NCBI GenBank assembly: GCA_038380795.1
Contig: CM076264.1
Span: forward strand, 73,897,223 to 73,961,222
From: Pyrocephalus nanus
Lineage: Eukaryota > Chordata > Aves > Passeriformes > Tyrannidae
Reading direction: 5' to 3'
DNA: 64,000 bases
Shown: positions 58,930 through 64,000 of the stretch, piece after piece
Layout of the letters: each line of letters begins with the position of its first letter
How positions within the stretch are numbered: the stretch's first letter is position 1
Notes under the pieces: model-generated
Told to the model about the DNA's origin: nothing
What the model saw: the letters and a program-made list of their open reading frames with translations, nothing else
Database searches by the model: none
Translations under genes and position numbers: made by a program

Positions 58930-59249
58930 CGAGCTCCATGTCATCCTTACAGAGCTCTTCACTCTTGTGACCAGCGACAGAACTCGAGGAAACAGCATGA
59001 ATCTGAGTCAGGGAAGGGTTAGGTTGGATATCATGACAAACATTTTGACTCAGAGAGTGTTTGGGGACTGGAACAGGCTCCTCGGGGCAGTGGTCACAGC
59101 ACCAAGCCTGCCAGAGCTCAGGAAGCATTTGGATGATACTCTGAGTCACATGGAGTGACTCTTGGGATGTCCAGTGCAAGGCCAGGAGTTGGACTGGATG
59201 ACCCTGGTGGATCCCTTCCAACTCATCATATTCTGTGATTCTATGATTT
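58930..59249 (+). mobile_element. CR1: CR1 LINE 3' part (subgroup with GTTGGACTGGATGACC tail)
   Basis: The plus-strand translation keeps SDRTRGNSMNLSQGRVRLDI near the start and a WNRLLGAV segment, the CR1 C-terminal domain, with the frame open to a TGA after LSHME (near 59158). The 3' UTR reads GGAGTTGGACTGGATGACCC, TCCCTTCCAACTCATC and TTCTGTGATTCTATGAT. The open C-terminal frame suggests a younger copy than its partner at 58551. The element lacks the reverse transcriptase core. Confidence 0.94.
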
Positions 59250-62111
59250 ATGATCTATATGATGATACTTTTTCCAGACTTCGGCTTGTGTTGCCTCTCT
59301 CTCTACAGCTGATGGTTGGTCTCTGTGATGCTCATCTTGCTTCCAACCTTTGAACATGAAGATTAATCCATCCCTTGGTACAACTATGATAAGCAATCTT
59401 TTTCCTCTCTCTGAGTGTTACATCTTGCCCCACACCTATCTACTCTTCACAGATGACAAGCAATGCCCCTTTTTATTAGCAGTTATTGCAGGACATGCCC
59501 TTCTTCAGTGTTTCATAAACAAACAGAGGATCTCTGGGGTTAAATTTGGTCTGTCCTGAAACACCAAGCTGACCTTTATCTGGTGCAATTTGTGCTCAGC
59601 TGCCTTTGTGTTCCTTTGCCTTTGTACTCGATTCTCTCTCCTGCCCACTCTCTTCTCCTCCTGAAAGGGAAGAATCAGGTCTCATTATATTCTTTGCTGA
59701 TTGGGAAGTATCTTTCACCAGCAAAAAGTCAAAGCCCATGTTAACTAAAGCCCCGAAGGCCAGTGGAGCTATGCAGTCTATTCAAAGGGGACAAATTTAA
59801 TAGTAATTATAGATGAAAGCTTTGTTATGCTTATGTAACCCATAATAGCACAGTTTTCCCATGGCTTGCTGCTTTCAAGACAGCTGACCTTCTCCCAGTT
59901 AGCCACTTTCTTACAAATCTGCACAATGTGCTTTTAATTAAAACTTGCCTTTGAAAGTAGGTCCAAATGAGTTATCCCTCAAAACAAAAGAGCGAAATAG
60001 GACCCATCTTCCTGGTTTTGCTCTGAGCCAGACCCCACATTTTTTATTCCCATCATAAACAACATTCCTCTTGGTGTCATCCTGATAAAATAAAGCCATT
60101 AGAAAGCTGGTCTCACCTGGAATAACACTGACAAGGAAGGATTCTTGCTGTGCTGAAGTCAGCCAGAAATCATGCCAGGCCCTCTTTCAAAAAATGGAGA
60201 GAAAGATGGAAACAGGATCATGTTTGGTGAAGTTTTTTGCTTTTTAAACCTTCCTCAAAATATTATGATTTTTCCCAGGAGACTGGGGCATGAGAGTAGG
60301 GCTTTGAGCTTGTCAAATAAGGAAATAATGATGGAAAAAGAGATGGTTTCAGAAGAGCACCCCAGTCTGGTAAGGGTACACTGCACTTTTCAGAGGTACT
60401 TGCAACACTTAAATGAGTCTTAGAAAAACAGGTAGTGGGACTGGAGTGATTCCAGGAAAATGGAGGAGGTGCAAAGGATGCAAAATAAATTTGAGTGAAA
60501 AGGTGTCAAAGTGCATTAGAGTCACCAACTTCCCTCTAAAGGAGATGAGAAAGAATCTAGATTAGTTACCTTTCATGTTGTACATGTTTAAAAGTAGTAA
60601 TGAGAACATCTACATAGTCCACATGACAAGTCTTCAATCCCAAATGACCATTCCCCTGGAAAGCACCAGCGTTTGTTCCTTGATATAAGTGAGCCTTCAA
60701 GGACCTTTCTGCACACTGAAAGCCTGCAGTGACAAATTTAATTTAACAGAAGAGGCAGGAGTTAAAGTCAGGTGGAGCAACATTATAAGGAGCAACGAGC
60801 AGTGTCTGAAGAAATTTAGGGCAATTAGAGCTGAAAGGGAAATCCCTTTCCCTTTTCAATTCATTTAATTTCAATTAACTGAATTGAAAAAAAAATTAAT
60901 TTTAGGAATAAAACCCAGTTGCAATATTAGTCTGTGGAGTCCCTCTGCCTCCACTCAGAACAACGAGGAGCTGAGCATCAGTGAAAGAACATATAGGTGG
61001 GTTTTTTTGGCTGAGAGATCATATATAACCAATATTATTACACATTGCAAGATTCTAAGAGTAGAGCAGTGTGTTTAAGTTATCAGTGCTGGTCATTGGT
61101 ATAAACATCTGAACTTCAAGAGCAGTTTAGAGAGGTCTCAGTGGGAGAGCACGGATCATGGTGAGCCACACAGAAACCAGCATGTGCATCCAGGGACAAG
61201 GCTTTTCTCATCAGGCCCTGCTATAAGAGGGTAAAACAGAAGTGCCACTTTTTTTCCATGCTGTCATCTGCCAAAAAAGAAATCGTCATCGTGCCATGCA
61301 GATTTAGCATGAAGCATTTAGCCAGAAGCTCCTAAAACGAAAACTAGCACTTTGCTCAGAGAGACATTCCTGTGTTCTTGTGAGAGATGGAAACTGAAGT
61401 TGAATACCACATGGTGGTTGTTACAATTATTATTAAAATACTATTCCAAAACTTCACCGGTCTTAAAATGTGAAATCTTTTTGTTATCAGCTCAAAGGTA
61501 TTCATGGAAAGTTAGAATCAGATGTTCTTGTTCCAAATATGGGGGGTTTTATCTTCAAATGATCTTTCCTTTCCTTAGAATTTCTCTTCCATTTCTTATA
61601 CCAGGACAGGAATTTTCCTCGAGTCTACTGGAAACAGTTTTTGGCTACTGCATTCAGCTTCCTCCTTGCTGGCACCACACCAGTATTTCCCAGTCACCTT
61701 TGCCACCAGTTGTGCTACCCCACCAGTCCTCCCTTCTCACTCTTTTCCAACTGCTGTGTCCCAGCTCACAACAGAAATGCCTGTGATCAGTCTCCAAGTA
61801 TGCAGGCTTACTTTTTTTTTTTTTTTTCCTAGTAAATTCCTTTCAGCTTTCTTTTAATTCCAGTCTTCAAGGTCACGCAGCCTTCAGGAATTAAAGTCCT
61901 GATTTTTCTGTTAAAAGGAGGTTCCCTGTAGCTTCAGGTCACTGGGAAATTGAATTAACACCGTGTCATTTTGTGCCAATTCACAAAAGAAGCCAGGAGA
62001 AGAGCTGAGGACAAACGCCTGTTTCAGTGGCTTCTTCACCTGCTGTTTGCTGTCACCTCCCCTTTGCTTGGTGTCTTCTCACCAGAGGTGCTGCACCCAC
62101 TCTCAGGTAGA
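59250..62111. other. Unassigned non-coding DNA
   Basis: No gene or mobile element is recognised. Two adjacent perfect inverted repeats lie at 60833-60890. A T run lies near 61811-61828. A 144-codon frame (61352-61786, plus) is pyrimidine-driven and not family-like. Confidence 0.58.
60833..60890. repeat. Two adjacent perfect inverted repeats
   Basis: First: GAAAGGGA (60833-60840) and TCCCTTTC (60843-60850) around a two-base centre. Second: TTTTCAATTCA (60853-60863) and TGAATTGAAAA (60880-60890) around a 16-base loop. Both are exact. They sit two bases apart in AT-rich unique DNA with no attached element. Confidence 0.88.
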
Positions 62112-62585
62112 TTAAATTTGTAACACTTTTCCTGGAGTGTCTTGTATTTTCAGGCAAAGGTGCCGAGTTTTTTTCTGGCACGATGATCTACCCACAGCAA
62201 AGGAAGCTTGAGTTTTCTGTTTCGTTTGCTTCTGTATCTTCACACACAATGCCTCTGAAGACTCCTCAGAAGCTTCACACATTCTGAAAGCCAACTTTTC
62301 TACTATGATAAAATTTTCAGTTTTGGATAAATCATCAACCAAAAATTTAGTGAAAATCCTTTTTTCACAGACCCTTGGGTATTTTTTCAGAAGACTAGAA
62401 TGGAGATTATTTGAATCTTCGGCTTTGCATGAACTTTTTGTACTGCTGGGAATGCTAATTTTCTCCTTTTGTCTGGAGTTTTCTGTGTTTTCTGAGCTGA
62501 CACTAAACACTTTGAACAGGTAGTCACTTAGCTCATGGCTTAAAGTTGGCTGGAAAAAGACATTTCTCCACTGATTGTGAGGCAC
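62112..62585 (-). CDS. Candidate terminal coding exon, unidentified (low confidence)
   Basis: On the minus strand a frame of 157 codons runs from directly after a stop to TAA at 62112. Upstream of it is a T17-rich pyrimidine tract followed by TCTCTAAG at about 62586-62593, which can act as a 3' splice site, so the frame could be a last exon starting at TGCCTCAC. Composition is coding-like for a disordered protein: rich in K, S and E, with Arg mainly as AGA/AGG. I see no known domain and do not recognise the family. Against it: at this base composition a frame of this length is expected about once per window by chance, and there is no partner exon with a good junction. Identification needs RNA or homology data. 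Confidence 0.25.
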   Translation of the reverse strand: MPHNQWRNVFFQPTLSHELSDYLFKVFSVSSENTENSRQKEKISIPSSTKSSCKAEDSNNLHSSLLKKYPRVCEKRIFTKFLVDDLSKTENFIIVEKLAFRMCEASEESSEALCVKIQKQTKQKTQASFAVGRSSCQKKTRHLCLKIQDTPGKVLQI

Positions 62586-63099
62586 TTAGAGATACAATAA
62601 AAAAAAAAAAAAAAGAGCTTTGGACATGGAAATTGTTCTGTTCCTTGATGAATCACAGTCTTTTGAAAGAGTTCTGGCTGAAGTGACTGTTAGATGGATC
62701 TGCAGTGTATCTGCTTTTAAATTTGAACTGTGCTCCATCCGTCTTGATATGTGAAATAACTTCCTGTTATTATGGCCCATACGGTAAAGGATTTAATAAT
62801 AATTCTTTAAAAGCCTGTGTGTGGATGCCCAAACTGAGTTTCTAAGTGAAAATAACAAATGCATACCCAGAAAAGGAAAAGAAACTGTATGATTCTTCTT
62901 GAATATCTTCATCATTCCCACAACATGACAGCACCGACTGTTTTATGAGGTTATGAGCAGATCCCTGTTTTTCATCACGGGGCTCAGCAGCTACAGTGTG
63001 TGTTTCTAGCATGAAATAACAGATAAATATCTCATATCCAAACACATGCAAGGATTCCAACCCATTCAGGGTAGATACCTGCTGCTGTAGCATCTGCAT
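62586..63099 (-). other. Possible upstream exon pieces or decayed coding sequence
   Basis: A 64-codon frame (62586-62780) is in the same frame as the 157-codon frame below it and separated from it only by a T run and one TAA. A further 85-codon frame lies at 62842-63099. A possible donor (TCTGG before GTATGC, at 62867/62866) and a weak acceptor (TAACAG before GAAG, at 62764/62763) would join the latter two in phase through a 103-base intron. Each signal alone is weak. This could be a small gene entering from beyond the window, a pseudogene with a stop, or chance. Confidence 0.15.
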
Positions 63100-63819
63100 A
63101 GCTGAAATTTGCCATGATAGCCTTCAGTGATGTATTTTTAATTTTTCCTTACTTCTGGGAGGTCCCAGTTCATTTTGGGAGACCCTGAATACCAGATACA
63201 CTAAGGCAATCACCTTCATTAAGCACTGCAAAGACTAAAGATCAAATGCCTTATTTACTACCTGTTTACTCCTGCATATGAGCTGCAGCAAGTGACAAAA
63301 CAACAACAACAACAAAAATGGATGTTAGTTTACTCAAATATTAAAGCAGCTTTCTTCCAAAATTGTTTTCTAGTGCAAAACCTTTATTTTAGGTGGGTGG
63401 GAGGTGAAGGGCTTCCTGTAGAAACTTTTATTATTCCATTGCATAGACAGTTCTCTCCAGTTTTATGGCAGCTTTTACCATCTTGCAGAGCTCAATCATC
63501 AGCCATGAGGAGTCAAAAATAACTTCTAATGTCTCTTGGTTCTGCAAGTCTCCTAGAGTGAAGTTAATTTAGCCCAAGCCATTTGAAGACACTTAATGTA
63601 CAAAAGAACAGCTGAATTTCTGCCTCCCTTATCCGAGGCTGAATCTTTCCCGTGTGTTACATTGCTCCAGTACAGGGCAACACGATTAAATGGCAAAATT
63701 ATTCTAAAAGTATCCTCAGAACATTTTGTCCCACATGTTTTAAAAAATATTTATACTTTTTTTGTTTCAACAGAGTTTGAAGCTTCGGAATTTCCTGTCT
63801 AATGTGAGAACTTGACCAG
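63100..63819. other. Unassigned non-coding DNA
   Basis: No gene or transposon is recognised. A CAA repeat of about five units lies at 63300-63315. Open frames are under 77 codons. Confidence 0.55.
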
Positions 63820-64000
63820 GGGAGTGATTGTTCCTCTGGGCTGGCCCTGCTGGGGCACCTCCAGCCCTGGGGGCAGTTCTGGGACCCTCAGCCAGGAGAG
63901 ACCCAGAGGGGCTGGAGCGTGTGCAGGGAAGGGAACGGAGCTGGGAAGGGGCTGGAGCAGCAGGAGGGGCTGAGGGAGCTGGGGGGGCTCAGCCTGGAGA
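63820..64000 (+). mobile_element. CR1: CR1 LINE, cut by the window end
   Basis: The GC-rich plus-strand sequence GGAGTGATTGTTCCTCTGGG, CAGTTCTGGGACCCTCAGCC, GGGCTGGAGCGTGTGCAGGG, GGGGCTGAGGGAGCTGGGGG and CTCAGCCTGGAGA follows the CR1 ORF2 C-terminal region (the VQ...GLEQQ...LRELGGLSLE segment). The 3' UTR should lie beyond position 64000. The first 20 bases of the copy are less certain. Confidence 0.9.

Noticed and set aside
58718..59221. A 167-codon minus-strand frame joining two CR1-like parts
   Set aside because: It is sense only for the minus CR1 and antisense for the plus CR1, so it is an accidental fusion of two opposed copies.
1..64000. tRNA and rRNA genes
   Set aside because: No B-box-like GGTTCGA string in a foldable context and no rRNA-like conserved block was found on reading both strands by eye.

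Overview
The window looks like a repeat-rich, gene-poor stretch of a bird nuclear genome. It is AT-rich and holds about twenty copies or fragments of CR1 LINEs with the avian 3' end (a GGTCCCTTCCAACC-type motif followed by TTCTATGA-like repeats), plus one avian ERVL-type long terminal repeat. A songbird is likely from the CR1 and LTR types, but this rests on recall of those families and was not searched. No complete protein-coding gene, tRNA, rRNA or CRISPR array is visible. Most open frames are chance frames in unique DNA or frames inside or antisense to repeats.

Layout. 1-10 kb: mostly unassigned DNA with a CR1 head-to-head pair (1801-2138) and a short CR1 (5543-5729). 10.26-11.14 kb: the longest CR1, minus strand, with reverse transcriptase motifs and an internal deletion. 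11-22 kb: unassigned DNA with a CR1 at 14346-14798 and a second head-to-head pair (20612-21203). 22.0-23.1 kb: a solo ERVL-like LTR. 23-38 kb: scattered CR1 3' ends, a 34-base T run and unassigned DNA. 38.3-38.7 kb: 36 perfect TTCCC units, then a perfect 15-bp inverted repeat. 39-46 kb: a CR1, a possible minus-strand LTR fragment (about 43.3-43.5 kb) and decayed CR1 reverse transcriptase sequence with an old CR1-like 3' end. 50-54 kb: four CR1 pieces. 58.5-59.25 kb: two CR1s of different types head to head. 62.1-63.1 kb: weak evidence for coding exons on the minus strand. 63.8 kb to the end: a CR1 running off the window.

There is no operon or pathway here. The repeats are dead insertions: all are 5' truncated, and where a reading frame can be followed most carry stops or deletions. 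Several T-rich tracts end in CAG and look like 3' splice sites, and a few unique AT-rich blocks dense in homeodomain-like sites could be conserved regulatory DNA, but this cannot be shown without alignment or expression data. I found no convincing new biological system. The best leads are the possible exons near 62-63 kb, the TTCCC array beside a perfect hairpin, and the repeated opposed CR1 pairs.
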